In this document: one piece after another, positions 45,230-53,916 of the stretch
Position numbering within the stretch: the stretch's first letter is position 1
Layout: each line of letters begins with the position of its first letter
Program-made: the position numbers and the translations under genes
Notes under the pieces: model-generated
Told to the model about the DNA's origin: nothing
Database searches by the model: none
Seen by the model: the letters and a program-made list of their open reading frames with translations, nothing else
NCBI GenBank assembly: GCA_020637165.1
Contig: JACJWN010000008.1
Location: forward strand, 124,001-188,000
DNA: 64,000 nucleotides
Source of the DNA: Mycolicibacterium sp.
GTDB lineage: Bacteria; Actinomycetota; Actinomycetes; Mycobacteriales; Mycobacteriaceae
Direction: 5' to 3'

Positions 45230-45543
45230 TGCTGCTCCTGTACGTGGGCCGGCTGGCGGCTCCCGCGATCGGTCGGGCGGACGGTTCGTTTGCATTGGTG
45301 CGAATCGCATCCATCTCCTACTGTCTCCTTTCCTGCGGTGCGCTGATCAGCGTGTGCCGGGATTGACTGCCCCGTCAGTCCTCGTGGTGGATCAGCGCGG
45401 CGAGGATGTCGCGGTGGTAGCGGGAGATCACGTTCACAGCCTCTGAAATCGCCACGGCCGGGGACCATATGCCCTAGCCCCGACACTGACTGGTAGCCAA
45501 CACTTGCAGAGCACGGTGGATGGACATAAGGGGTGTGGCGACG
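45230..45543. other. Region with a possible gene tail, otherwise empty
   Basis: On the minus strand about 45375-45437 reads AVNVISRYHRDILAALIHHED and stops, like the end of a lost gene. Nothing else is supported. Confidence 0.3.
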
Positions 45544-45816
45544 ATGTACGACGGCGACCACTGGATGTGGGGGCACGGCTGGGGCGGGGGTTGTCTGGGT
45601 CCCCATCAGCGTGGTGATGGTGCTGATTCCGGTGGCAATGGTCACGGCGATCGTTTTCGGCATCCGATATTTGATGGCCTCGCAACAGGTCTCACCGCAA
45701 CCGGCCGCCAACATTGCAGACAACTCGGAGAGTCTGCTCACCGAGCGGTTCGCCCGAGGTGGGATCGACGAAACGAATATCGCAGTCGTATGGCCGTTTT
45801 ACGCAAGCACCGTTGA
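45544..45816 (+). pseudogene. SHOCT-domain membrane protein with two frameshifts
   Basis: The start MYDGDHWMWGHGWGGG is in frame 1. The membrane helix (VVWVPISVVMVLIPVAMVTA) and SHOCT start (LLTERFARGGIDE) are in frame 2. The end EYRSRMAVLRKHR is back in frame 1. One slip lies in the G run near 45590, the other near 45775. Together they would restore a 90-aa relative of 6925-7209. It lies just before the broken propeller gene, as the intact SHOCT copies lie near copper proteins. Confidence 0.75.
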
Positions 45817-46107
45817 TCATCATTGGCCTACCGATATCAATCCGCCATCCAGCACGTCGCACCGGTATGGAGGGACTTTCATGAGGATTGAACTCCGGAC
45901 AGCCGTGGCGGCGACGGTGCTCGGTGTTGTTCTGGCAAGCTGTTCGCCGGTATCGGATGCGCCGCAGCCGTCACCGCCAACGCCAGCCACCGAATCCGCC
46001 CGGTTTGGAGGGTCTGTCTGGGTGGCTGAAGAAGGCGACAACAGCCTGACGGTCCTCGACGCGGCCAGGAATGCGGAATTTGTCAAGGTGTTTGAGTCCA
46101 GCGGGTG

Positions 46108-47121
46108 TTAAGCAGCTGTCGTCTGGTCCTCCGATTCTGGTGGTTTGGGCGGGTTGATGGCGGCTGTTGCGGGTAGGTCGATGATCTTGGGGGCGCTGTC
46201 ACGGCTGAAGCGGTCGCGGTGACATGCTCGGGCCTCGGCAAGCACCTGTCGCCGCTGGGTGTCCTTCTCCTCGGCCAGGCCGTAGAACACATCGGCGGGG
46301 GTGTGTAGACCGATCCCGCTGTGCCGATGCTCGTGGTTATACCAGGCGACGAATTCATCCATGAAATCTCGTGCGTGGTGGATGGATGCGAAGCGTTCCG
46401 GGAAGGCCGGGGCGTACTTGAGGGTCTTGAACCAGGACTCGCTGTAGGGGTTGTCGTTGGAGACCTTGGGCCGCGAGTGCGACCGGGTGACGCCAAGATC
46501 GGAGAGCAGTCCGGCGACGGTGTTGCTGGTCATCGAGGTTCCCCGGTCGGCGTGCACGACATGCGGGATGCCGTAGGTGCCGAAGATCTGCTCCATCATC
46601 TCGGTGGCCAGCACCCCGCATTCGCGGGCGTGCACGTGCACCCCGACGATGTAGCGCGAGAAGATGTCGATCATCACGTAGGCGTCGTAGTAGATCCCCT
46701 TGGCCGGGCCGGGGAGTTTGGTGATGTCCCAGGAGTACACCTGCCGCGGGGCGGTGGCCACCAGCTCCGGGCAGACCGCCTTGCGGTGCCGGGCCAGCCG
46801 GCGACGCTCCTTGACCTGCTTGTTCGCCGTCAGGATGCGATACATCGTCGACACCGAACACAGGTAGGTGCCCTCATCGAGCAGCGTGGCCCACACCTGC
46901 AGCGGCGCGCAGTCAACGAAGCGGGCGCTGTTGAGCTCATCGAGAACCCGGGCGCACTCGGCGGCGGTGAGCTTGTTGACCGGCACCGTCACCGCCGCGG
47001 TGCATTCACTGGGCTTGCGTGCTGAACGACGCAACGCCGTCGAGCGGTTCATGCCGGTCAACTCCGCCGCCGCCCGGGTGGGAATCCCCTGTGCCCGCAA
47101 CGCCTTCCAGGCGTCCATCAA
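46108..47121 (-). CDS. IS3-family transposase orfB
   Basis: 337 aa. The DDE core is in VYSWDITKLPGPAKGIYYDA, HVVHADRGTSMTS and NPYSESWFKTLKYAPAFPER, ending HRHSGIGLHTPADVFYG. An HTH precedes it (IPTRAAAELTGMNRSTALRR). It overlaps the orfA end by 4 nt, so it may be made by coupling rather than frameshift. Confidence 0.88.
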   Translation of the reverse strand: MMDAWKALRAQGIPTRAAAELTGMNRSTALRRSARKPSECTAAVTVPVNKLTAAECARVLDELNSARFVDCAPLQVWATLLDEGTYLCSVSTMYRILTANKQVKERRRLARHRKAVCPELVATAPRQVYSWDITKLPGPAKGIYYDAYVMIDIFSRYIVGVHVHARECGVLATEMMEQIFGTYGIPHVVHADRGTSMTSNTVAGLLSDLGVTRSHSRPKVSNDNPYSESWFKTLKYAPAFPERFASIHHARDFMDEFVAWYNHEHRHSGIGLHTPADVFYGLAEEKDTQRRQVLAEARACHRDRFSRDSAPKIIDLPATAAINPPKPPESEDQTTAA

Positions 47122-47510
47122 CGCCGTCTCGGCGTGCTCGGCGGCTCCGCGCTCTCGGAGAGACTCTCCAAGAGCGCGTGTGCTTTTCCCATGATCTCCA
47201 AAGCGGCCTCGGTGCTGGTCAACCGCTTATTCAACCGGGCGTTCTCCCGCTTGAGGCGGGCGATCTCAGCCTGCTCGGCGGTCAGCTTGCCGACCTTGGC
47301 CCCGGCCGGCTTACCCTGCAGAACCCCGGCATCGCGTTGCTTGCGCCACTCGCAGATCAGCGAGGAATACAAGCCCTCACGCCGCAAATAGGCCCCACCC
47401 CTGTTGGTCTCGCAGGCCTGCTCGTAGGCCGCCAGATGCGCCAGCTTCTCAGCCGGACTGAACGTACGCCGCCGCTGCGGCCCTTCCGAACGGGGACGTG
47501 GTGAACCCAT
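47118..47510 (-). CDS. IS3-family transposase orfA
   Basis: About 130 aa from an ATG at 47510: RRRTFSPAEKLAHLAAYEQA, GAYLRREGLYSSLICEWRKQ (HTH), then a zipper helix (EIARLKRENARLNKRLTSTE). An upstream in-frame ATG at 47552 is possible but less likely. Confidence 0.82.
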   Translation of the reverse strand: MGSPRPRSEGPQRRRTFSPAEKLAHLAAYEQACETNRGGAYLRREGLYSSLICEWRKQRDAGVLQGKPAGAKVGKLTAEQAEIARLKRENARLNKRLTSTEAALEIMGKAHALLESLSESAEPPSTPRRR

Positions 47511-48632
47511 CTGCCCATTTTCCCCAGCTGAAGCCAGGCTGGAAATCGTCATCGTTGCGTTGATCCGTATCTCGCCCTGCAGGCGGGTTGCTATGAACCA
47601 CTGGACTCAACTCACCCTGACACGCAGGGATGTGGTGGCCACGACCCTCACTGGCCTGGCAGGGCCGCATAACGTTCAAATCGGCCATGACGGCCACACG
47701 GTGTATGCGACCAGTAGCGCCAACATGGTGGTGGCCATCGACACCAAGACCTACCAAGTGGCCGCAGCCGCGGCCACCGGACCCTCTCCCGCACATGTGA
47801 TCGAAGCGCCCAACAAGAAGATTTATGTAACCAATTCGGGTGACGGCACCGTGTCGGTGTATCAGGGCGCCGACCTGCAGCAAATAGGCCGCATCGACGT
47901 GGGAGGCACCCCACACGGTCTGCGCTCCGCTGCCGACGGCTCGGTGATCGTTATCGCCGACCCAGTGAAAGGGACGGTGGAGCTGATCGACCCCGGCACG
48001 GATCAAGTTACGGGCAGCATAGCCGTGGGCAGCGGACCAGCGCAGGTAGCAGTCAGCTCCGACGGCCGTTACGCCTACACCGGAACCACTGAACCCCCGG
48101 CGGTGGTGAAGGTCGATTTGACTAGCCGCACAGTGGTCGGCAGCGTCGCCGTTCCGACGGCCCCGGTGCAGCTATACCTGACCCCCGATGAATCGACCGT
48201 GATCTCAGCTGACCAAGGCACCCGGGAAGCTGCTGGGCACACCGTCTCGTTGATCGACACGACGGCGATGACCCTGCTCCGCGCCGTTAGCACCGGCGCA
48301 GGCCCACACGGGGTGGTCATCGACCCCACCGGCACCCACGCCTGGGTCACCAACAGCTACGACGACACCGTGTCCGTCATCGACATACCAACTCAGTCAG
48401 TGATGGCGACAATCCCTGTAGGCATGGGCCCCAACGGCATCAGCTACTCACCACGGCCACCGGCTCCCAGCGGCGCCGCCATCGCACTGAACATTCCTGC
48501 GCTGCCCGCGACCAGCGCCGACGACCCGCAGCCACCGTCAAACCACCACGGACACGGCTGAACGGCAGTCGGTTTTCCAGCCTCGCGCGTTGCCGGGCTG
48601 CGCCAGCGACAAACTCAGCATCCGCACGGCTG

Positions 48633-49633
48633 CTAGATACCGAGGGCTCCTTTACGTAAGAGCGAGCAGATGTCGTCGGCGAGAAGCTCGATCGCCTCGT
48701 CCATGGACGCGGTGAACAAGCGTCCCAACCGAGAACGGCCCGCTGTCGCGCTGGCGGCCGCGGTTCCGACCGCCGATGCACTAACCGTGGCCTCAATGTG
48801 ACGGTCTGCACCAGGACCGTTGTTCGTGAACGAGGCGATGGCTGCTGGCCGATCATCGCGCAACCACCCATGCCCCCGAAAAAGCCGGTCACGACATTGG
48901 CGACACCCTGACCCCAGGCCTCGCGGGTCTTGTTGCTGTGGGTGTCGGTGATGTCATCGACCAGCTTGGCCGTCAACAACGACTCCAGCAGTCCCACGAA
49001 CGCCATCGCCAGCGCGTAAGGCGCGATGAGTGTCAGGGTCGACCAGGTCAACGGCACGTCGGGAAAGAACAGGGACGGAAGGCTCGAGGGCAGCTCGCCC
49101 TCGTCTCCCAACGTGGGGATCTGCACGGAGAAGACGATCGCCGCAAAGCGGTCAGGAGCACGATCGCGACCAACGGTGCGGGAACGATCGTCGTCAGCTT
49201 CGGCAGGAAAACCATGATGATCAGGCCGACGGCCACGAACGGGTGCACCAGCGCGGGCACCCCCAGTAGATCGCGGGCACCCCCAGTAGATGGGGTAACT
49301 GTGAGGTGAAGATCAAGATTGCCAGGGCGTTGACGAAGCCGACCATGACGCTGCGCGGAATGAACCGCATCAACCGTGCGACCCCCAGAACGCTGAGCAG
49401 GATCTGGGACACCCCGCAAGCAGCACCGCCGCCACCAGATAGTCCAGTCCGTACTGGCGGGCCAGGGGCGCGACCACCAGGGCGATCGCACCGGTGGCCG
49501 CCGAGATCATGGCGGGGCGACCTCCGACGATCGCGATCGTCACCGCCATCGTGAACGAAGAGAACAACCCAACCCGTGGGTCGACCCCGGCGATGATCGA
49601 AAACGAGATCGCCTCCGGGATCAGCGCCATCAC
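48633..49633 (-). pseudogene. SulP-family anion permease, truncated and frameshifted
   Basis: From 49633 leftward the frames give [60 protein letters not shown] and [19 protein letters not shown], all SulP hallmarks but in three frames. A 20-bp tandem duplication at 49252-49291 causes one shift. The N-terminus is missing 10 bp short of transposon end E. The last part ([14 protein letters not shown] to 48633) may be a different gene tail. Non-functional. Confidence 0.85.
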
Positions 49634-49642
49634 AGAAACTGC

Positions 49643-49765
49643 ACAATCGTACGGTTCTCGGATTCACCACGATAAGCGGAAGAATCAGTTCGCCATCGTG
49701 ACCGGAACTTCACGCATTGCGCAACTCGCGGCGTGGGCCCTTGCCACGCAAACGCGGAACCTACA
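49643..49765 (+). repeat. Tn7-like left-type end, copy E (123 bp)
   Basis: Diverged copy (inner AATCGTACGGTT) ending CCTACA at 49765. After the 5-bp spacer GCTGC a TGT end starts at 49771. It lies inside the larger element 36585-51844. Confidence 0.72.
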
Positions 49766-49770
49766 GCTGC

Positions 49771-49812
49771 TGTAGTAGATTCTCACGGAATCGCGGCGGA
49801 ATCTCACCAGTG
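49771..49812 (+). repeat. Dense-site Tn7-like end before hipBA
   Basis: TGTAGTAGATTCTCACGG followed by AATCTCACC: the same TCTCAC site type as the end at 36585, with some decay at the terminus. Confidence 0.6.
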
Positions 49813-49948
49813 ATGGCGGACTGTAGCCCAGGACAGGCTTGGCGCTGCGCTCGTCGAACTGCCGGGCAGTCATTCACCGTTTCGGTCGCGCCCCGCAGAG
49901 TTGGCCGAAATCCTTCTCGCCCTGTCACAGCCCTAGCGCTGCTCCACT

Positions 49949-50020
49949 GTTAATCACAGTTGACATACTGCAGAATGTCACCAATAGTTGACATTGATGT
50001 GTATGTCAACTGCGATTAAC
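49949..50020. promoter_or_regulatory. HipB-type operator: long inverted repeat
   Basis: GTTAATCACAGTTGACATAC at 49949-49968 faces its inverted copy (one mismatch) at 50001-50020, with further TTGACA copies between. It ends 14 bp before the hipB ATG. Autoregulation by HipB/HipA is expected. Confidence 0.75.
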
Positions 50021-50034
50021 AAGGCTGTCCCATC

Positions 50035-50289
50035 ATGATCGCGGCCAGCGCTGCTGATCTGGGCTCGATGCTGCGCGAAGCCCGCAAGGCGAAGAAGATG
50101 TCGCAAACGGAGCTCGCCGCAATGGTCGGAGTCAGCCGGCAATGGGTGATCTCGGCAGAGAAAGGTGCGCCGACGGCACGCGTGGACCTGATGCTCGACG
50201 CGTTGCGCTGCGTGGACCTCCTCGTTGACGTCGTCCGCGATGACACCGGCGATGCGCTGCACTTTGTGTTCGGGGGCGGCGGTGGGTGA
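50035..50289 (+). CDS. hipB: HipB-like antitoxin
   Basis: 84 aa XRE-type repressor. The HTH reads KKMSQTELAAMVGVSRQWVI with a typical SxxExG follow-on (SAEKGAPTARVDLMLDAL). A Gly-rich tail ends FVFGGGGG. Its stop overlaps the hipA GTG by 8 nt. Confidence 0.85.
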   Translation: MIAASAADLGSMLREARKAKKMSQTELAAMVGVSRQWVISAEKGAPTARVDLMLDALRCVDLLVDVVRDDTGDALHFVFGGGGG

Positions 50290-51712
50290 TCGGGACGAAC
50301 TCGATGTCTGGGTCGAGGGTGTCTATGCCGGTCGCCTGCATCGCAGGGACACCGATGTCGACTTCAGCTATGACCCGTCCTATCGGGCGGCACGGACCCC
50401 GGCTCTGTCGGTGTCGATGCCCAAGAGCCGATCCGCCCATGGCGGGAACATCGCCGGGCGTTGGATCGACAACTTGTTGCCCGACAACGACGAGGTCCGC
50501 CAGCGGTGGGCCGCACATTTCGGGGAGTCCCGGGCCGATGCTTTCAATCTGCTGCGGCACATGGGTGCCGATTGCGCCGGAGCCGTACAGGTCTTGCCGA
50601 TCAACACTGCACCGGACACCGATGCCGGAAGTGAGCCCGTTGACGAGGACATGATCGAGAAGCGGCTGAGGGAGCTTCGGCGCGATCCTGCGGATTGGAA
50701 CTTCGCTGACCACGGCGGCCGCTGGTCGCTTGGCGGTGCTCAGGGGAAATTCGCCCTGGCGCGGCGGCCCGATGGGTCATGGGAGACTCCCACGGGGCGG
50801 GCGGCAAGTACGCATATCTTCAAGATCGGCGTAACAGCCTTCAAGCACGGCGACGTGGTGGAGTACACCACGATGCGCGCAGCCGAGATCCTCGGAATCC
50901 CCGCGGTGAGAACGACTCTGCGCCGCTTCGGGAACGAGACCGCGATGATCTCGCAGCGATTTGACCGGTACGTCGATGACAACGGGCACGTGCACCGACT
51001 GCATCAAGAGGATTTATGTCAGGCGCTGGGGATGTCCCGCGCGCTGAAGTATGAATCCGACGGCGGCCCCTCGGTCGCCTCGATCAGCAATCTGATGCGT
51101 GAGGCGGTCGACCCCCGAGACCTGTCCACATCACGGAAGTCCTTCGCCCAGGCGCTCGTCTACAACTGGCTCACCGCCGGTACTGACGCTCATGCAAAGA
51201 ACTACGCGCTGCTGCACTTCGGCTCCCGCATCCGCCTTGCCCCACTCTACGACCTCGCCGGCTCGGCCCTCGTGTTCGAACCCGACCAAGTGCACTACCA
51301 CGCGAAACTGGCGATGAAGATGGGCGGACGCTACGCAATTCGCGACATCGCTGAGCGCCACCTTGCGCGCGCAGCCGAGTCGTTGGGCGTCGACCCCGAC
51401 TGGATGCGCGACATCGCCGATCAATACGCCGAGCGGATCCCCGCGGCGATCACCCAGGCCATCGACGAGGCTGACGGCCTGGTGACAAAGATGATCGCCA
51501 CCAAAATGAAAAGGCGCCTCCAGCAACGGATCAGACACGTACGCGAAGTCCTACCCCCACCACCACCGCGCGGACTAGTCTCGGCCCCACGACAACCAAA
51601 CCCGAGCTACAACCCACCTGGCGATTCCAGCAGCGGCGATACATGGGTTGCCGAACACACACGCAACGGAAGACCAATCAAGGGGTACTGGCGCAAGCGT
51701 CCGAGCCGCTGA
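50282..51712 (+). CDS. hipA: HipA-like kinase toxin
   Basis: 476 aa from GTG 50282. The N-terminal HipA_N subdomain has VWVEGVYAGRLHRRDTDVDF, and the linker region SLGGAQGKFALARR is the Gly-rich/ATP-side loop. The kinase core has FKIGVT..EYTTMRAAEILGI, catalytic Asp302 in GTDAHAKNYALL and LYDLAGSALV as the metal-binding loop. HipA kinases phosphorylate tRNA synthetases and cause dormancy. The C-terminus has an extra Pro-rich tail. Target here unknown. Confidence 0.88.
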   Translation: MGDRDELDVWVEGVYAGRLHRRDTDVDFSYDPSYRAARTPALSVSMPKSRSAHGGNIAGRWIDNLLPDNDEVRQRWAAHFGESRADAFNLLRHMGADCAGAVQVLPINTAPDTDAGSEPVDEDMIEKRLRELRRDPADWNFADHGGRWSLGGAQGKFALARRPDGSWETPTGRAASTHIFKIGVTAFKHGDVVEYTTMRAAEILGIPAVRTTLRRFGNETAMISQRFDRYVDDNGHVHRLHQEDLCQALGMSRALKYESDGGPSVASISNLMREAVDPRDLSTSRKSFAQALVYNWLTAGTDAHAKNYALLHFGSRIRLAPLYDLAGSALVFEPDQVHYHAKLAMKMGGRYAIRDIAERHLARAAESLGVDPDWMRDIADQYAERIPAAITQAIDEADGLVTKMIATKMKRRLQQRIRHVREVLPPPPPRGLVSAPRQPNPSYNPPGDSSSGDTWVAEHTRNGRPIKGYWRKRPSR

Positions 51713-51740
51713 ACTGCGAAGCGCTCGGCGCACCACTGGG

Positions 51741-51844
51741 AAATGAAACGCAAAATGAGACAAACCCAGATGAAACGAACTGAGACAACCGCAAGAAGCC
51801 CAGGTCAGAACACCGCGATATGAAACGGAATTTGAGAACCTACA
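51741..51844 (-). repeat. Spaced-site end of the Tn7-like element
   Basis: Three copies of ATGAAACG..AA.TGAGA occur at about 51743-51762, 51770-51788 and 51819-51838, ending GAGAACCTACA at 51844. Three spaced sites mirror the Tn7 left end. CCACT follows and equals the 5 bp left of 36585. Confidence 0.72.
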
Positions 51845-51849
51845 CCACT

Positions 51850-51895
51850 ATCGGTTCTCACGTGCCATGTCGAATTCTCACATGCAATGTCGTAG
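51850..51895 (+). repeat. Degenerate dense-site end before parDE
   Basis: ATCGGTTCTCACGTGCCATG then a second copy 20 bp later (AATTCTCACATGCAATGTCG). It resembles the TCTCACG-type ends but has lost TGTA at the tip. It was probably the target next to which the larger element inserted. Confidence 0.5.
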
Positions 51896-52037
51896 CGATG
51901 TCGGATCCGTTGCTGGTCCTGCGGCGGCGGCTGCTGCCTGCGATGAAGTGATCATCCCGAGCCATCAACTAGCAATACGCCTAAATCGGGGCGATAACCG
52001 CGCGGAAGCTCACGAGCAACGGCGGAGCTAGCCGCCG

Positions 52038-52054
52038 ATACCAAGATTTGGTAT
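52038..52054. promoter_or_regulatory. ParD operator palindrome
   Basis: ATACCAA and TTGGTAT face each other around GAT, ending 10 bp before the parD ATG. A near-perfect dyad in this position is typical of autoregulated toxin-antitoxin operons. Confidence 0.65.
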
Positions 52055-52064
52055 TCTCACGCAG

Positions 52065-52316
52065 ATGGGTAGGAATACGTCCTTCAGCCTCGATGAGCAT
52101 TTCAGCGCGTTCATCGAGGATGAGGTTGCTTCCGGCCGTTACGGCTCGGCCAGCGACGTAGTGCGGTCTGCTCTACGGTTGCTCGAGGATCGTGAGACCC
52201 GCCTGCGGGCGTTGAGACAGGCCCTCGTTGCTGGCGAGCAAAGTGGTGAGTCGACGCCGTTCGACTTCGACGAGTTTGTTGCCCGTAAGCGAGCTGAGGA
52301 GCCTCGCCGCCGGTGA
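52065..52316 (+). CDS. parD: ParD-like antitoxin
   Basis: 83 aa. The ribbon-helix-helix N-terminus (TSFSLDEHFSAFIEDEVASG; YGSASDVVRSALRLLEDRE) and the acidic C-terminal toxin-binding helix (FDFDEFVARKRAEE) match the CC2985-type ParD family. It overlaps parE by 4 nt. Confidence 0.92.
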   Translation: MGRNTSFSLDEHFSAFIEDEVASGRYGSASDVVRSALRLLEDRETRLRALRQALVAGEQSGESTPFDFDEFVARKRAEEPRRR

Positions 52317-52609
52317 GCCGGTACGTGCTTTCACCAGCCGCACGTGCCGATCTCGAACAGATTTGGGATTACAGCTCTAACCGGTGGGATGACGAGCAGG
52401 CCGAGGAGTACCTGCGCGAAATCCAGCGTGCGATCGAACGCGTCGTTTCCAATCCGACGATAGGACGGGCCTGCAATGACGTCCGCCCCGGTTACCGCAA
52501 GCACGCTGTCGGATCGCACACGCTGTACTACCGGATTGGCCGCGACGACGTGATCGATGTGGTGCGTGTACTCCACCAACGGATGGATGCCGACCGGCAC
52601 CTCGACTGA
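52313..52609 (+). CDS. parE: ParE/RelE-superfamily toxin
   Basis: 98 aa. SRYVLSPAARADLEQIWDYS, the RAIERVVSNPTIGRAC helix and YRKHAVGSHTLYYRI then VIDVVRVLHQRMD are the ParE fold. ParE toxins poison gyrase. The frame and start overlap are intact, so the pair should work. Confidence 0.92.
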   Translation: MSRYVLSPAARADLEQIWDYSSNRWDDEQAEEYLREIQRAIERVVSNPTIGRACNDVRPGYRKHAVGSHTLYYRIGRDDVIDVVRVLHQRMDADRHLD

Positions 52610-52694
52610 GGCCATGCAGTGGCCAAGACGTCTCAACGGTCGGTCAACGAGAGCCGACGGTGCCGTCGCAGTCCGGGGGCTGCGCCAAACCCCC

Positions 52695-52818
52695 ACAACC
52701 GTACGGTCCTGGGCTTCGCCACGAAAAGCGGAAAAGCCGCTTCGCCAAGCAGAGTGGAAAAACACAGACGGCTGTGCTCACGGCAGTACCGGTTCGCCAT
52801 CGGAAAGCGGAACCTACA
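52695..52818 (+). repeat. Tn7-like left-type end, copy F (124 bp)
   Basis: Three spaced sites and terminal CCTACA at 52818. Its tip joins directly onto the truncated start of a PIN-domain toxin gene. Confidence 0.75.
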
Positions 52819-53228
52819 TCCCCTCCTCCTCGTCGTCGCGATGCTCGGTGACGAGCCGGGGGCGCAACAGTTCGAGGTGGCGGTGCAGGACGATCCGGTG
52901 AGATTGATGTCTACGGCGTCGTATCTGGAGGCTGCCATCGTGATCGAGACGCGGTTCGGCGAGCCGGGAGGGCGCGAACTGGACCTGTGGCTGCATCGGG
53001 CCGGAGTCGATCTCGTCGGCGTGGATGCCGACCAGGCCGAAGTCGCGCGGGCCGCCTATCGACGCCATGGCGATGGACGGCATCGCGCCGGGTTGAGCGA
53101 CGGGGACTGTTTTTTTCTACGCATGGGCGACGATCAGCGGCGGGCCCCGCTTGTTCAAGGGAAATGACTTCATTCATACCGACATCGGCGTGGTCGGCGT
53201 CGGCGGACAAGAACCCGGCCCGACATAG
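52819..53228 (+). pseudogene. vapC: VapC-like PIN toxin, truncated and frameshifted
   Basis: It reads VVAMLGDEPGAQQFEVAVQD, MSTASYLEAAIVIETRFGEP and AGLSDGDCFF, then in a second frame YAWATISGG and LFKGNDFIHTDIGVVG. The first ten or so residues, with the first catalytic Asp (usually VDTSA), are lost at the transposon tip. An extra T in the 7-T run 53110-53116 shifts the frame. Both changes should kill the toxin. No vapB is found upstream. Confidence 0.8.
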
Positions 53229-53379
53229 CCCCAATTGCCGCGCAGCCCGCTATGGGCGGCTGACGGGTGAACGAAGCGGTACAGCGAGGGTTTCCTACGC
53301 CTTGTTTGTGCCCGAGCCGCGGCTGACTCGTATGCGTTGGCCGTCGGTCACGCAAACGCTACTCGACTACGGTTGACGT

Positions 53380-53859
53380 ATGGAAGAACAGAGCGCGGCG
53401 GTGATCCCGTCGCATCCGCCCGAGCCGATGATGCGGGCGATGAACTCGGTCTTGCGGCGGTTGTTGGGAACCCCGCTGGGCAGGCCGCTGACGGACTTCA
53501 TGGTGCTGAACTTCGCCGGGCGCAAGTCGGGGCGTCGGTTCTCGATACCGGTGAGCGCACATGTCGTCAACGGGACGTTGTACGCGCTGGCGAACGCAGG
53601 GTGGAAGGTGAACTTCCGTGGTGGCGCGCCCGCGCAGGTGGTCCGCGGCGGAAAGAGGACCGCCATGCTTGGTGAGCTGATTGAGGACCCCGACGTGATC
53701 GCGGATCTGTGCCACCGCACAGCGACGGGCTACGGGGCGAGCAAGGCACAGCGGAACATGGGGCTGAAGTTCCGGGACGCCGGCGTGCCGTCGCTGCAGG
53801 AGTTCCGGAGGGCGGTCGACGAAAATAATCTGGCGGCAATCCGTTTCACGACGAACTAG
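53380..53859 (+). CDS. F420-dependent nitroreductase-family protein (Ddn-like)
   Basis: 159 aa. VLNFAGRKSGRRFSIPVSAH, NAGWKVNFRGGAPAQVV and a split barrel pattern define the DUF385/deazaflavin-dependent nitroreductase family (FDOR-B/Ddn type). Such enzymes use F420H2 on quinones or nitro compounds. It stands between toxin remnants with no evident partner. Start at ATG 53380. The 150 bp before it hold no gene. Confidence 0.82.
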   Translation: MEEQSAAVIPSHPPEPMMRAMNSVLRRLLGTPLGRPLTDFMVLNFAGRKSGRRFSIPVSAHVVNGTLYALANAGWKVNFRGGAPAQVVRGGKRTAMLGELIEDPDVIADLCHRTATGYGASKAQRNMGLKFRDAGVPSLQEFRRAVDENNLAAIRFTTN

Positions 53860-53916
53860 CTGGCCCAATCTCGAGGGTCGCCCCGCGTTACTTCTGAAGT
53901 CAGCTCACTCGCCGAG

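Larger units (their letters stand above)
46081..47622 (-). mobile_element. IS3-like element inside the beta-propeller gene
   Basis: 1542 bp. The terminal repeats align over about 34 bp, starting TGTCAAGGTG (left) and TGTCAGGGTG (right, reversed), and share TTGAGTCCAG. No clear target duplication is seen. It carries orfA and orfB on the minus strand. Confidence 0.82.
45881..48561 (+). pseudogene. Beta-propeller lipoprotein split by an IS3-like element
   Basis: The 5' part (45881-46080) encodes a signal peptide with lipobox LASC and the first blade SVWVAEEGDNSLTVLDAA. The 3' part (47623-48561) resumes TRRDVVATTLTGLAGPHNVQ and runs to a His-rich end (NHHGHG). Joined, they match the intact paralog at 10731-11840 blade by blade (KIYVTNSGDGTVSVYQG). 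The IS at 46081-47622 separates them, so no full product can form. The 3' part has no own signal. Confidence 0.88.
36585..51844 (+). mobile_element. Tn7-like transposon with 5-bp target duplication (decayed)
   Basis: The left terminus is TGTAGGTTCTCACG and the right terminus is TTTGAGAACCTACA. Reversed, the right end begins TGTAGGTTCTCA, a 12-bp perfect inverted repeat. The 5-bp sequence CCACT flanks both sides (36580-36584 and 51845-51849). The left end has dense TCTCACG sites; the right end has three spaced ATGAAACG..TGAGA sites, as expected for TnsB binding. It carries tnsA, truncated tnsB and tniQ, hmp, hipBA and others. It is no longer autonomous because tnsC and most of tnsB are missing. 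A second end junction (49765/49771) is nested inside. Confidence 0.75.

Noticed and set aside
36585-49765. An element running from the end at 36585 to end copy E
   Set aside because: The flanking 5-mers differ (CCACT versus GCTGC) and the site motifs do not match. The pair 36585/51844 fits both tests.
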